Below are positions 1-6,197 of a stretch of DNA of 8,418 nt, piece by piece. Made by a program: the position numbers and the translations under genes. Source of the stretch: Desulfobacteraceae bacterium (GTDB lineage: Bacteria; Desulfobacterota; Desulfobacteria; Desulfobacterales; JAABSP01). Positions within the stretch are counted from its first letter, which is position 1. Each line of letters starts with the position of its first letter. Below the pieces are notes generated by a model, which was given only the letters and a program-made list of their open reading frames with translations, was not told the origin of the DNA and ran no database searches. Where the stretch lies: positions 1-8,418 of the forward strand of contig JAABTE010000098.1 of NCBI GenBank assembly GCA_011390035.1, in the 5' to 3' direction.

Positions 1-183
1 GTTGTCGGGGCCGGCATATTTCAGATCCACCCGGATGGACGGGTCCAGATCCCGGACGTTGACCATGCCCTGTTCGATCAGCCGCTTTTCCACTTCCGTC
101 AATTCCGTCGCTCCCCATGTTGGCGCCGCGAATGAAAGGATGGCCAGCATGCCGGCCACAAGGCACGCCGCGCCCCCCTTCAT
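1..183 (-). CDS. VanX/DdpX-like D-alanyl-D-alanine dipeptidase, exported, N-terminal part only
   Basis: Only the first 61 residues lie in the window. They begin with a signal peptide: MKGG, a hydrophobic stretch at about residues 5-20, and a probable cleavage site near Ala25 in TWGA. Next comes a short helix and the motif VRDLDPSIRVDLKYAGPDN, which resembles the N-terminal strand of peptidase M15D (VanX, DdpX) enzymes, usually xDLDPSIxVDLxYATxDNF. Members of that family are zinc dipeptidases that cleave D-Ala-D-Ala. The zinc ligands lie beyond the left edge and cannot be checked. I chose ATG at 183 because it forms an ATGA overlap with the stop of the upstream hydrolase, suggesting translational coupling. 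ATG at 204 would add seven residues (MAFKTTA) and is an alternative, with a weak GGGG upstream. The gene is probably the third of a minus-strand operon. The family call rests on one motif, so it is likely but not certain. Confidence 0.7.
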   Translation of the reverse strand, partial: MKGGAACLVAGMLAILSFAAPTWGATELTEVEKRLIEQGMVNVRDLDPSIRVDLKYAGPDN

Positions 184-1307
184 CGCCGTTGTTTTGAAAG
201 CCATTTAAACCCCGCATTATATATGATGTTGTGCCCGCCGTCGAACAGGTAAATCACCGCGTCCCCCGAGGCGCGGTGGAACACCACCGGCAGGCCGGCC
301 GCCTCGAAAAGCGGGTGCTTTTCCCCGTCACCCCGCATGCCCTCCGGCAGGGTTTCGGTCTTGTCGAGGGACCGGTAATCTTGCTCCGAAACCCGGTCCG
401 CCTCTTCTGCCAGCGCATTGAAGGCGCGGATGGCGTGGGAGGGCGGAACGAAGTGGTCTTTTATGCCCCCGCTGACGAACACCTTTGTCCCCTTGCCCCG
501 GGCGTTTTCAAGCCAGGCGGCCGGGCTGCGCCCGCGGCATTCTTCGGCCGCGTCCTCGTCCCTGTCCGGCCGGCCTCCGCAGGAGGCCTCGATATCGTGT
601 TGGTAATGGTCGGTGTAGGCATATTCGGATTGGATCACGGTGCCGTACCAGTCGTTCAGATCGTACACCGGCACCCACGCCACCGCCGCCGCGAACCGCT
701 CCGGATACCGGCCCACCATTATCAGGCTCATCATGGCCCCGCCGGAAAAGCCGACCAGGTAGATCCGATCCGGGTCCACCGGCGCTTTCTCCTCCGCCCA
801 CGCCAGCGCGTCCATCACGTCCGCCACGGCCTTTTCAGACGCGGTTGCCTCGCTGTTATCGAAATTCCCCCGGTAGTTGGGATGCAAAAAGATCCAGTCG
901 TTCCGGACGGCGAACAGCCCATGGGGAATGCCGTAATGCTGAAGGTAATCGGCGCTCCAACTGTGCAGGGCCAGCAGCAGGGGCTTTTTCCCCTCCGTGC
1001 CCGAATGGTACCACAGGGCCGGCTGATCCGGCTGGCCCTCCCCTCTGGGAATGCCGACCTCCTCCACCTCCGGCGCCACCTTCCGCCACGCATCCCGCTT
1101 GGCAAGGTCCCGCAGCGGCAACCCCGACAACTGGGTGAAGGAGACATATTCCGGAACCATCCGGATTTGCTCCGCCTCGGCGCCGGCATCCATGAAAAGC
1201 GGGATGCCGCCGGCCAGCGCTCCGAGAACGATGCCAATCCCAATCAACCATTTCGCGTATCCATTATTTTTCAAAACCCCTCCCCGCACATTCCATCCCC
1301 CTCCCAT
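180..1307 (-). CDS. Membrane-anchored or secreted alpha/beta hydrolase (prolyl-oligopeptidase/esterase-like)
   Basis: This 375-residue serine hydrolase has a complete apparent catalytic triad. The nucleophile elbow GFSGG holds Ser188, Asp284 lies in GGIKDHFVPP, and His359 lies in DGGHN near the C-terminus. LALHSWSAD (about 112-120) is in the usual oxyanion-hole position. A single hydrophobic segment at about residues 20-38 after a basic N-terminus indicates a signal anchor or signal peptide, so it acts in the periplasm or at the membrane. Such enzymes cleave esters or peptides; the substrate cannot be told from the fold. An insertion between the elbow and Asp284 (about 215-265) carries Cys243 and Cys257, which could form a disulfide. 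ATG at 1307 has GGAGG six bases upstream. An in-frame TTG at 1274, preceded by GGGGAGGGG, is a serious alternative that would trim eleven residues. The gene follows the acyltransferase by 21 nt and overlaps the dipeptidase start by ATGA. Confidence 0.82.
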   Translation of the reverse strand: MGGGWNVRGGVLKNNGYAKWLIGIGIVLGALAGGIPLFMDAGAEAEQIRMVPEYVSFTQLSGLPLRDLAKRDAWRKVAPEVEEVGIPRGEGQPDQPALWYHSGTEGKKPLLLALHSWSADYLQHYGIPHGLFAVRNDWIFLHPNYRGNFDNSEATASEKAVADVMDALAWAEEKAPVDPDRIYLVGFSGGAMMSLIMVGRYPERFAAAVAWVPVYDLNDWYGTVIQSEYAYTDHYQHDIEASCGGRPDRDEDAAEECRGRSPAAWLENARGKGTKVFVSGGIKDHFVPPSHAIRAFNALAEEADRVSEQDYRSLDKTETLPEGMRGDGEKHPLFEAAGLPVVFHRASGDAVIYLFDGGHNIIYNAGFKWLSKQRR

Positions 1308-1328
1308 AATCGCCCTCCATGCCCGCCC

Positions 1329-2399
1329 TCAGACCACCCAATCCCGCAACCGCGGAATCCGCCGGAGCAGGAGAACCGGCGCCAGGGACACCAGGAAAAT
1401 GGCCACCGCGAACAACGGTATGCCCCCCCATACCGGCAGCCGATACCCAAAAACATGCTCATGATCGATAACAAACCCCAGCCACCCATCCCGCAGCGCC
1501 TCCAGGGCCATGGCGTGGATCAGGTAAACCCCGAACACCGCCATTCCCACCCGCTGGGCCCATGCCGGCGCCGGCCGCCCGTGAAACAGGCTCTTGATCA
1601 GCCCGAACAGGCTCACCGCCATGACCACCACGTTGATGCTGAAATACTTGTAGAAAAACGGGTCAAACGCCCCGGCGTTCCGGCTCATCAGATAGGTGCC
1701 GATCATGGTCCCTGCGCCCCCCATTAAAAACACAACGGCAAGGGCCGCCACCTCACGCCCCGTTTCGGCCCGCCAGTCCCGCAGCATGTATCCCAGCAGT
1801 AAATATCCGGCCAGCCGCTGGGGCGCGTAGTCATCCATGCCCGGGGCGAAATAGATGGAAAAGCCGGCTGGCAGATCGATCATGGGCAGCAGCGAGGTCC
1901 ACAGAAACCACAGGCCCACCAGATACCAGGCGCGCCGGGGCGCCGTCCGGCTCAGAAAGGCGCCGGCCACCGGCGCGAAAAGATACAAAACGAGCAGCAT
2001 GTAAACGAACCAGAGGTGGTAGTAGATCGGCTCTGTAAGAATCATGCGGAAAAAGTCCGCCGCCGCCAGATCGTCGCCCTTTACCTGGATGCGATAGGCG
2101 AAATAAAGCGCGCTCCAGACCAGAAACGGGACCAGTATCCGCCCCACCCGAACCCGCAGAAACTCCCAAAGAGGCCGCTTTCCGGCGCCGCCCAGAATCA
2201 GGGCGCCGCTGATCATCACAAACAGCGGCACGCACCACCTGGAAAAGGAGTCGTAGGCGTTTCCGATCCACCAGGAGGGCGATGAGGCAAAGGGCGTCAG
2301 GTAAGGGGCGGAGACATGGAGCAGGATGACGCCGAAAATGGCGACGATCTTGCACAGATCCGCCCACAGCAGGCGGGCTTTCTTCGGTGGCTGGCTCAT
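1329..2399 (-). CDS. Acyltransferase 3 family membrane O-acyltransferase (WecH/OatA-like)
   Basis: The 356-residue protein is almost entirely hydrophobic, with about ten predicted membrane spans, and fits the acyltransferase 3 family (PF01757). It opens with RLLWADLCKIVAIFGVILLHVSA, where Asp14 and His28 match the conserved start of the family. RWCVPLFVMISGALIL (about 54-69) is the second hallmark, followed by the basic cytoplasmic loop RVRVGRILVP. Family members transfer acetyl or other acyl groups onto cell-surface carbohydrates or peptidoglycan. There is no extra SGNH domain, so it resembles stand-alone enzymes such as WecH rather than full-length OatA. The start at 2399 has only a poor ribosome binding site; the promoter candidate lies so close that the transcript may be nearly leaderless. 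It is the probable first gene of the minus-strand operon with the hydrolase and dipeptidase. The acceptor substrate is unknown. Confidence 0.88.
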   Translation of the reverse strand: MSQPPKKARLLWADLCKIVAIFGVILLHVSAPYLTPFASSPSWWIGNAYDSFSRWCVPLFVMISGALILGGAGKRPLWEFLRVRVGRILVPFLVWSALYFAYRIQVKGDDLAAADFFRMILTEPIYYHLWFVYMLLVLYLFAPVAGAFLSRTAPRRAWYLVGLWFLWTSLLPMIDLPAGFSIYFAPGMDDYAPQRLAGYLLLGYMLRDWRAETGREVAALAVVFLMGGAGTMIGTYLMSRNAGAFDPFFYKYFSINVVVMAVSLFGLIKSLFHGRPAPAWAQRVGMAVFGVYLIHAMALEALRDGWLGFVIDHEHVFGYRLPVWGGIPLFAVAIFLVSLAPVLLLRRIPRLRDWVV

Positions 2400-2405
2400 T
2401 GGGTT

Positions 2406-2435
2406 ATCTTATCCCGGCGGAGGGGCCGGTGTCAA
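2406..2435 (-). promoter_or_regulatory. Candidate sigma70-type promoter for the acyltransferase operon
   Basis: Read on the minus strand, TTGACA (2435-2430, perfect -35 consensus) is followed by 18 nt and TAAGAT (2411-2406, four of six matches to TATAAT). The predicted transcription start falls at or next to the ATG at 2399, which would give a leaderless or very short leader message. That agrees with the lack of a clear ribosome binding site there. The -10 match is imperfect, so this is a candidate only. Confidence 0.35.
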
Positions 2436-2443
2436 ACCGGTTT
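2426..2443. promoter_or_regulatory. Overlapping palindromes on the -35 box, possible operator
   Basis: AAACCGGTTT (2434-2443) is a perfect 10-bp palindrome, and CCGGT-N5-ACCGG (2426-2440) is an inverted repeat sharing one arm with it. Both cover or touch the -35 element of the candidate acyltransferase promoter, the usual place for a repressor site. No regulator gene is visible in the window. In such GC-rich DNA short palindromes of this kind also arise by chance. Confidence 0.25.
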
Positions 2444-2683
2444 TCATGGATCAAACTACAAGGATTTTGTATAAGATTGAGAACCCGCTTTTACGGGGCC
2501 TTGTGGCCGCGCTCTGATTATATACATGGATACAGCCCCTCAACATACGCGATTGACAGTATTGCCGGTTCTTTACCTCATCTGACAAAGTTCCAGTCAG
2601 CAAGGGGAATAGCGGCTTTAGGGCTGGCTGTCCGGCAACAGGCGGGAAATGGATTAACGATTAAACGGCCAATGGGAGGCGGC

Positions 2684-3646
2684 ATGAACAGTATGAAAGC
2701 GGCGGTTTTCGAAAGCCCGGGGGAGGTTCGCATCGAAACGGCTCCCGTGCCTGAGCCGGGGACGGACGAGGTGCGGGTTCGACTGGAGGGATGCGGGATT
2801 TGCGCTTCCAACCTGCCGGTCTGGCAGGGGAAGCCCTGGTTCGACTATCCCTTCCCGGCCGGGGCGCCGGGTCATGAGGGGTGGGGATGGATCGACGCTG
2901 TGGGGCCGGGGGTGAGCGGCTTTGAGATTGGCGATCGGGTGACGATGCTGTCGGGCCACGCCTTCGCCGAGTATGACGTGGCCCATCGGGGAGCGGTGCT
3001 GCCGATTCCCGGGGCCCTGGACGGGGGGCCCTTTCCGGGCGAGCCCATCGGGTGCGCCATGAACATATTTCGGCGAAGCGAGATACGGGCGGGGGAAACC
3101 GTGGGAATTGTCGGTATCGGCTTTCTGGGGGCGCTGCTCACCCGGCTGGCCACTGAGGCGGGAGCCACGGTTATCGCCGTTTCCCGCCGACCTTGCGCCC
3201 TTGAGATAGCCCGGCGGGCGGGCGCCGCCGAGGCGATCAGCTCGAACGATTACTGGGCGGCCCTGGACCGGGTGCGGGAGATGACCGAGGATCGCGGCTG
3301 CGACTGCGTCATCGAGGCCACGGGATACCAGACGCCCCTTGACCTGGCCGCGGACATGACCCGCGTTCGGGGCCGGCTGGTGATCGCCGGCTACCACCAG
3401 GACGGCCCCCGGCAGGTGAACATGCATATGTGGAACTGGCGAGGCTTCGATGTGATCAACGCCCACGAGCGGGAGGACCGGGTCTATGCCCGGGGCATCG
3501 CCGAGGCAATGGACGCCGCCATGCGGGGCCGCATCGATCCGAAGCCGCTGTTCACCCACATCTTTCCACTGGACCGGATCGGCGAGGCATTCGAAACCCT
3601 GGCCGGCCGACCGGATGATTTCATGAAAGGCTTGATATGCTTCTGA
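2684..3646 (+). CDS. Medium-chain dehydrogenase/reductase (zinc-type), short form without structural-zinc lobe
   Basis: The 320-residue protein is an NAD(P)-dependent medium-chain dehydrogenase. Catalytic-zinc positions are visible: Cys40 in GCGICASN, His64-Glu65 in APGHEGWG, and Glu120 in GEPIGC as a possible further ligand. The four-cysteine structural-zinc lobe usually found near residue 95-110 is absent, which explains the short length. The Rossmann motif VGIGFLG spans 143-149, and the second strand ends in SRR (167-169); Ser-Arg there favours NADP(H), an inference. The common Asp after the catalytic Cys (GICGSD) is Asn43. ATG at 2684 is chosen because GGGAGG ends five bases upstream. ATG at 2672 (MGGGM...) is less likely, and the open frame further upstream looks unlike protein. 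The gene overlaps the Gfo/Idh gene by 10 nt, so the two are probably co-translated and act in one pathway. The substrate, likely a sugar or polyol, is unknown. Confidence 0.88.
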   Translation: MNSMKAAVFESPGEVRIETAPVPEPGTDEVRVRLEGCGICASNLPVWQGKPWFDYPFPAGAPGHEGWGWIDAVGPGVSGFEIGDRVTMLSGHAFAEYDVAHRGAVLPIPGALDGGPFPGEPIGCAMNIFRRSEIRAGETVGIVGIGFLGALLTRLATEAGATVIAVSRRPCALEIARRAGAAEAISSNDYWAALDRVREMTEDRGCDCVIEATGYQTPLDLAADMTRVRGRLVIAGYHQDGPRQVNMHMWNWRGFDVINAHEREDRVYARGIAEAMDAAMRGRIDPKPLFTHIFPLDRIGEAFETLAGRPDDFMKGLICF

Positions 3647-4719
3647 ATACCGTTACGGTTTTAAATGAGAAAACACATCCGGAAGCCGCCGTGGCCGGGG
3701 CCGGGACCGGGACCGGAAAGCGCCCGCGCCTGGGCTTTCTGGGCGTGGGCTGGATCGGCGCCGGCCGGATGACCGCGGCGGTGGAATGCGGCGCCTGCGA
3801 GGTGGCGGCGGTGGCCGACCCCATGGCGGCCGCGGCGGCGGCGGCGGCGCGAAAGGCGCCCGGCGCGGCGATCTGCGAGGACATGGACGCCCTTTTCGCC
3901 CAGGAGCCGGACGGCATTGTCATCGCCACCCCAAGCGCCCTGCGCGCGGACCAGGCCATGGCGGCGCTGTCGGCCGGGTTTCCGGTCTTCTGCCAAAAGC
4001 CCCTGGGCCGGAACGCGCCGGAGACCCACGCGGTGATCGAGGCGGCCCGGCGGGCAGACCGCCGCCTGGGCGTGGACATGTGCTATCGCCATCTTGCGGC
4101 CACCCGGCGCATCCGGGAGGTGATCGAAGGCGGCGACATCGGCGATATTTTCGCCGTCGAGCTGGTTTTCCACAACGCCTATGCGCCGGACAAGGATTGG
4201 TGCTGCAACGCGGCCGAATCGGGCGGCGGCTGCGTCATCGACCTGGGCATCCATCTGGTGGACCTGATGCTCGGGCTTCTGGATTATCCCGAGGTGATCG
4301 CCGTCACCAGCCGCCTGATGCGAAAGGGACGCCCCCTTTGGCCGGGACGAAATGAAAGCGCGGTGGAGGATTACGCCTCGGCCCGCATGGATCTTTCCAC
4401 GGGGGCGGTGGCCACCCTGGCCTGTTCCTGGGGGCTGCAGGCCGGCCGGGAGGCTGTGATCGGAGCGACATTTTACGGCACCGGCGGCGGCCTGCGGCTG
4501 AGCAACATCAACGGCTCTTATTACGATTTCGGCGCGTATCGCTTCCGGGGCGCCGAAACGGAAATCCTGCTGGGGCCGGACGACCCAAAGGATGACTGGG
4601 GTCCCCGGGCGCTGGCCGCCTGGGCCGACGGGCTGAACCGGAAATCCCCCTTCGATCCGTCGGTGACGGCGGCGGTTCGGGTGGCGGATGTGCTGGACCG
4701 GATTTATCAGCAGCGCTGA
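3637..4719 (+). CDS. Gfo/Idh/MocA family NAD(P)-dependent oxidoreductase
   Basis: The 360-residue protein shows the two-domain plan of this family. The Rossmann motif GVGWIG (36-41) starts the nucleotide domain, Asp61 ends the second strand, and the CQKPLGR motif (119-125) carries the family lysine Lys121, with Gln120 in place of the common Glu. In the substrate domain GGGCVIDLGIHLVDL (197-210) contains Asp202 and His206, the expected catalytic Asp-x3-His pair. Members oxidise, reduce or isomerise sugars, nucleotide sugars and inositols. About 30 low-complexity residues precede the Rossmann strand, which is longer than usual. ATG at 3637 has AAAGG six bases upstream and overlaps the previous gene, but GTG at 3691 with GGAAG upstream would give a more typical N-terminus. 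An alanine run (64-71) encoded by GCG-rich repeats follows Asp61. With the preceding dehydrogenase it suggests a keto-sugar or cyclitol step; the substrate is unknown. Confidence 0.9.
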   Translation: MLLNTVTVLNEKTHPEAAVAGAGTGTGKRPRLGFLGVGWIGAGRMTAAVECGACEVAAVADPMAAAAAAAARKAPGAAICEDMDALFAQEPDGIVIATPSALRADQAMAALSAGFPVFCQKPLGRNAPETHAVIEAARRADRRLGVDMCYRHLAATRRIREVIEGGDIGDIFAVELVFHNAYAPDKDWCCNAAESGGGCVIDLGIHLVDLMLGLLDYPEVIAVTSRLMRKGRPLWPGRNESAVEDYASARMDLSTGAVATLACSWGLQAGREAVIGATFYGTGGGLRLSNINGSYYDFGAYRFRGAETEILLGPDDPKDDWGPRALAAWADGLNRKSPFDPSVTAAVRVADVLDRIYQQR

Positions 4720-4782
4720 GGCAGCGAACAGGAAAAGCCGAAGAGGAAATGGACATATGGCAATTCAAAGTGATTTGTGAGA

Positions 4783-4789
4783 AAGGAGA
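4783..4789 (+). promoter_or_regulatory. Ribosome binding site that fixes the TTG start of the glycosyltransferase
   Basis: AAGGAGA at 4783-4789 is a near-perfect Shine-Dalgarno sequence five bases before TTG at 4795. It lies inside the codons that would be used by GTG at 4777, so it argues for the TTG start. Confidence 0.75.
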
Positions 4790-4794
4790 CGGTA

Positions 4795-5886
4795 TTGCGA
4801 ATCGCATTTTTCGGATCGAGTCTGGTGTCGGCCTACTGGAACGGGGCGGCCACCTATTATCGGGGGATTCTGCGGGCGCTGCACGACCGGGGGCACCAGA
4901 TCACCTTTTACGAGCCGGACGCCTTTGACCGGCAACTTCATCGGGACCTGCCCACCTCGCCCCATTACGCCGTCAGCGTGGTCTATCCGGCGGATGCGTT
5001 CAGCGCCCGGGCGGCCGTGGCGGCGGCCCGGGGGGCGGACATCGTGGTCAAGGCCAGCGGCGTGGGGGTGTTCGACGAGCTGCTGGAGGAGGCGACGATG
5101 GAACTGAAAGGAACGGACACGCGGGTCATCTTCTGGGATGTGGACGCCCCGGCGACCCTGGACCGGGCAAACCGGAAACCGGCAGATCCCTTCCGGGCGC
5201 TGATTCCGGAATACGATCTGATCCTCACCTACGGCGGCGGCAAGCCGGTGGTGGACGCTTACGAGAAGCTGGGGGCCCGGCGATGCGTTCCCATCTACAA
5301 CGCCCTGGACGCCAACACCCATTATCCCGTGAACCCGGACTCGCGCTTCGAGGGGCTGCTGGGATTTTGCGGCAACCGGATACCGGACCGGGAAAAGCGG
5401 GTCCGGGAATTCTTCTTTCATCCCGCGGAAATGCTGCCCAGGGGCCGCTTTCTGCTGGGCGGCAACGGATGGGACATCAACGCCCCCCAACTGCCCAACG
5501 TGTCCCGCCTGGGCCATGTGTACACGGAGGAGCACAACGCCTTCAATTCCACCCCCGTTGCCATTTTGAACATCAGCCGCCAGAGCATGGCCGAATACGG
5601 CTTTTCGCCGGCCACCCAGGTGTTCGAGGCGGCCGGGGCCGGCGCCTGCATCATCACGGATCGGTGGGAGGGAATCGAGCAATTCCTTGCGCCGGACACC
5701 GAATGCCTTGTGGCCGACAATGGCGAGGACGTGGCGCGGCACCTTCTGGACCTGAACCTGAAGCGGGCAAAAGCCATTGGCGCGGCAGCGCGCAAGCGGG
5801 TGCTGGAGGAGCACACCTACCGCCACCGGGCCGCCGACGTGGAAGAGGCCCTGGCCGAAACCAACGCCCTGAAAGGGGCGGCATGA
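4795..5886 (+). CDS. CgeB-like family glycosyltransferase (GT-B fold)
   Basis: The 363-residue protein is a probable GT-B glycosyltransferase of the CgeB/DUF3880 plus Glyco_trans_1_2 type. The N-terminal domain opens with RIAFFGSSLVSAYWNGAATY, followed by a Rossmann-like pattern and FYEPDAFDR (38-46); WDVDAP (114-119) is typical of this group. The C-terminal donor-binding domain has the stretch FSPATQVFEAAGAGACIITD (270-289) and then Glu294 and Glu301, matching the acidic helix that contacts the nucleotide sugar in GT-B enzymes. No signal peptide or membrane span is seen, so it is probably cytoplasmic or peripheral. TTG at 4795 is preferred over GTG at 4777 because a strong AAGGAG lies just before it and the protein then begins exactly at the first strand. 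It follows the Gfo/Idh gene by 75 nt and ends in an ATGA overlap with a small ORF. It presumably transfers the product of the two upstream redox enzymes, which is inference. Confidence 0.82.
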   Translation: MRIAFFGSSLVSAYWNGAATYYRGILRALHDRGHQITFYEPDAFDRQLHRDLPTSPHYAVSVVYPADAFSARAAVAAARGADIVVKASGVGVFDELLEEATMELKGTDTRVIFWDVDAPATLDRANRKPADPFRALIPEYDLILTYGGGKPVVDAYEKLGARRCVPIYNALDANTHYPVNPDSRFEGLLGFCGNRIPDREKRVREFFFHPAEMLPRGRFLLGGNGWDINAPQLPNVSRLGHVYTEEHNAFNSTPVAILNISRQSMAEYGFSPATQVFEAAGAGACIITDRWEGIEQFLAPDTECLVADNGEDVARHLLDLNLKRAKAIGAAARKRVLEEHTYRHRAADVEEALAETNALKGAA

Positions 5887-5966
5887 CCGGCAGATCTATC
5901 GAGGTGGCGGACACAATGGAAGACAGGTTGAAAGGGTTGCTGAAACAGAATGGATTATTGTCATGA
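5883..5966 (+). CDS. 27-residue ORF, possibly a truncated gene start
   Basis: The ORF encodes MTGRSIEVADTMEDRLKGLLKQNGLLS. Its ATG overlaps the glycosyltransferase stop (ATGA at 5883-5886), and its own stop overlaps the ATG of the transposase relic (ATGA at 5963-5966). The ATGA coupling and the amphipathic, protein-like MEDRLKGLLKQNGLL segment suggest a genuine translation start. It is not a family I recognise. One reading is that it is the 5' end of a third sugar-operon gene cut off when the RAYT element arrived; another is a chance frame. No good ribosome binding site other than the coupling is present. Confidence 0.35.
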   Translation: MTGRSIEVADTMEDRLKGLLKQNGLLS

Positions 5967-6106
5967 TATACAATCCAGATATCCACCATCGCCGTTCTAT
6001 ACGATTGCGGGGGTACGATTATTCCAAATTGGAAAACAAATTTTCCGATATTGAATGCGATGAATTCGTCTGCATGCCCAACCATGTCCATTTCGTCGTG
6101 GTAAAC

Positions 6107-6132
6107 GTAGGGGCGGACCTGTGTGTCCGCCC
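6107..6132 (+). repeat. REP-like unit 1 (GTAG plus hairpin)
   Basis: The tetranucleotide GTAG (6107-6110) is followed by the stem GGGCGGAC (6111-6118), loop CTGTGT (6119-6124) and the complementary arm GTCCGCCC (6125-6132). A 5' GTAG or GGAG next to a short stem-loop is the published architecture of REP elements recognised by RAYT proteins. In the transposase frame it encodes VGADLCVRP. Confidence 0.75.
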
Positions 6133-6151
6133 TAATATTCCACCCCATCGA

Positions 6152-6181
6152 ACAATGGGCGAACACACAATGGGCGAACAC
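6152..6181 (+). repeat. Perfect 15-nt tandem duplication within the REPIN spacer
   Basis: The unit ACAATGGGCGAACAC occurs twice in a row at 6152-6166 and 6167-6181. It contains the GGGCGAAC stem arm of REP unit 2, so the partner arm at 6186-6193 can pair with either copy. Because the unit is 15 nt the frame is preserved, giving TMGEHTMGEH in the transposase frame. It is probably a slippage product. Confidence 0.85.
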
Positions 6182-6197
6182 ACAGGTTCGCCCCTAC
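6172..6197 (-). repeat. REP-like unit 2, inverted copy
   Basis: Read on the minus strand from 6197, this is GTAG, stem GGGCGAAC, loop CTGTGT, arm GTTCGCCC. It is 24 of 26 identical to unit 1. The two differences are at stem positions that pair with each other: G6116-C6127 in unit 1 is replaced by an A-T pair here, so the hairpin is kept in both copies. Confidence 0.75.

Larger units (their letters stand above)
2400..2683. other. Divergent intergenic region
   Basis: About 284 nt separate the divergent acyltransferase and dehydrogenase genes, and the region is more AT-rich than the genes. For the plus-strand operon, TTGACA at 2553-2558 is a perfect -35 hexamer, but nothing resembling TATAAT follows at 16-18 nt, so I do not call a promoter there. 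Open frames run through the region without recognisable protein similarity and without ribosome binding sites. I see no convincing riboswitch, tRNA or terminator. Confidence 0.6.
6107..6197. mobile_element. REPIN-like doublet of inverted REP units inside the RAYT relic
   Basis: Two REP-like units face each other in inverted orientation, with 39 nt between them, the arrangement called a REPIN. The whole 91-nt element could fold as one long hairpin with arms 6107-6132 and 6172-6197, or as two small hairpins. It sits in the transposase frame just after the HUH domain and stays open through both units. Whether the transposase moved this element itself or it was inserted by a related copy cannot be told here. 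Confidence 0.65.

Noticed and set aside
231..1727. Long plus-strand open frame of 498 codons across the hydrolase and acyltransferase genes
   Set aside because: It is antisense to two well-supported genes, and its translation is Pro/Arg/His-rich with no recognisable motif. High GC content explains the lack of stops.
2553..2581. Perfect TTGACA at 2553 as promoter of the plus-strand sugar operon
   Set aside because: No acceptable -10 hexamer lies 16-18 nt downstream, so the -35 match alone is not enough.
2387..2683. N-terminal extension of the dehydrogenase frame back to 2387
   Set aside because: The extension does not resemble the family, would overlap the divergent acyltransferase start, and a good ribosome binding site precedes ATG 2684.
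2654..3559. Minus-strand open frame of 301 codons opposite the dehydrogenase
   Set aside because: Shadow of the dehydrogenase gene: no family motif, Pro/Gly/His-rich composition, and no ribosome binding site.
4777..4794. GTG at 4777 as glycosyltransferase start
   Set aside because: The strong AAGGAG lies downstream of it and fits TTG 4795; the extra residues MRKETV are just the translated ribosome binding site.
6152..6197. Tandem and inverted repeats as a CRISPR fragment
   Set aside because: The direct repeat has no spacer, is present only twice, and is explained by slippage inside a REP hairpin.
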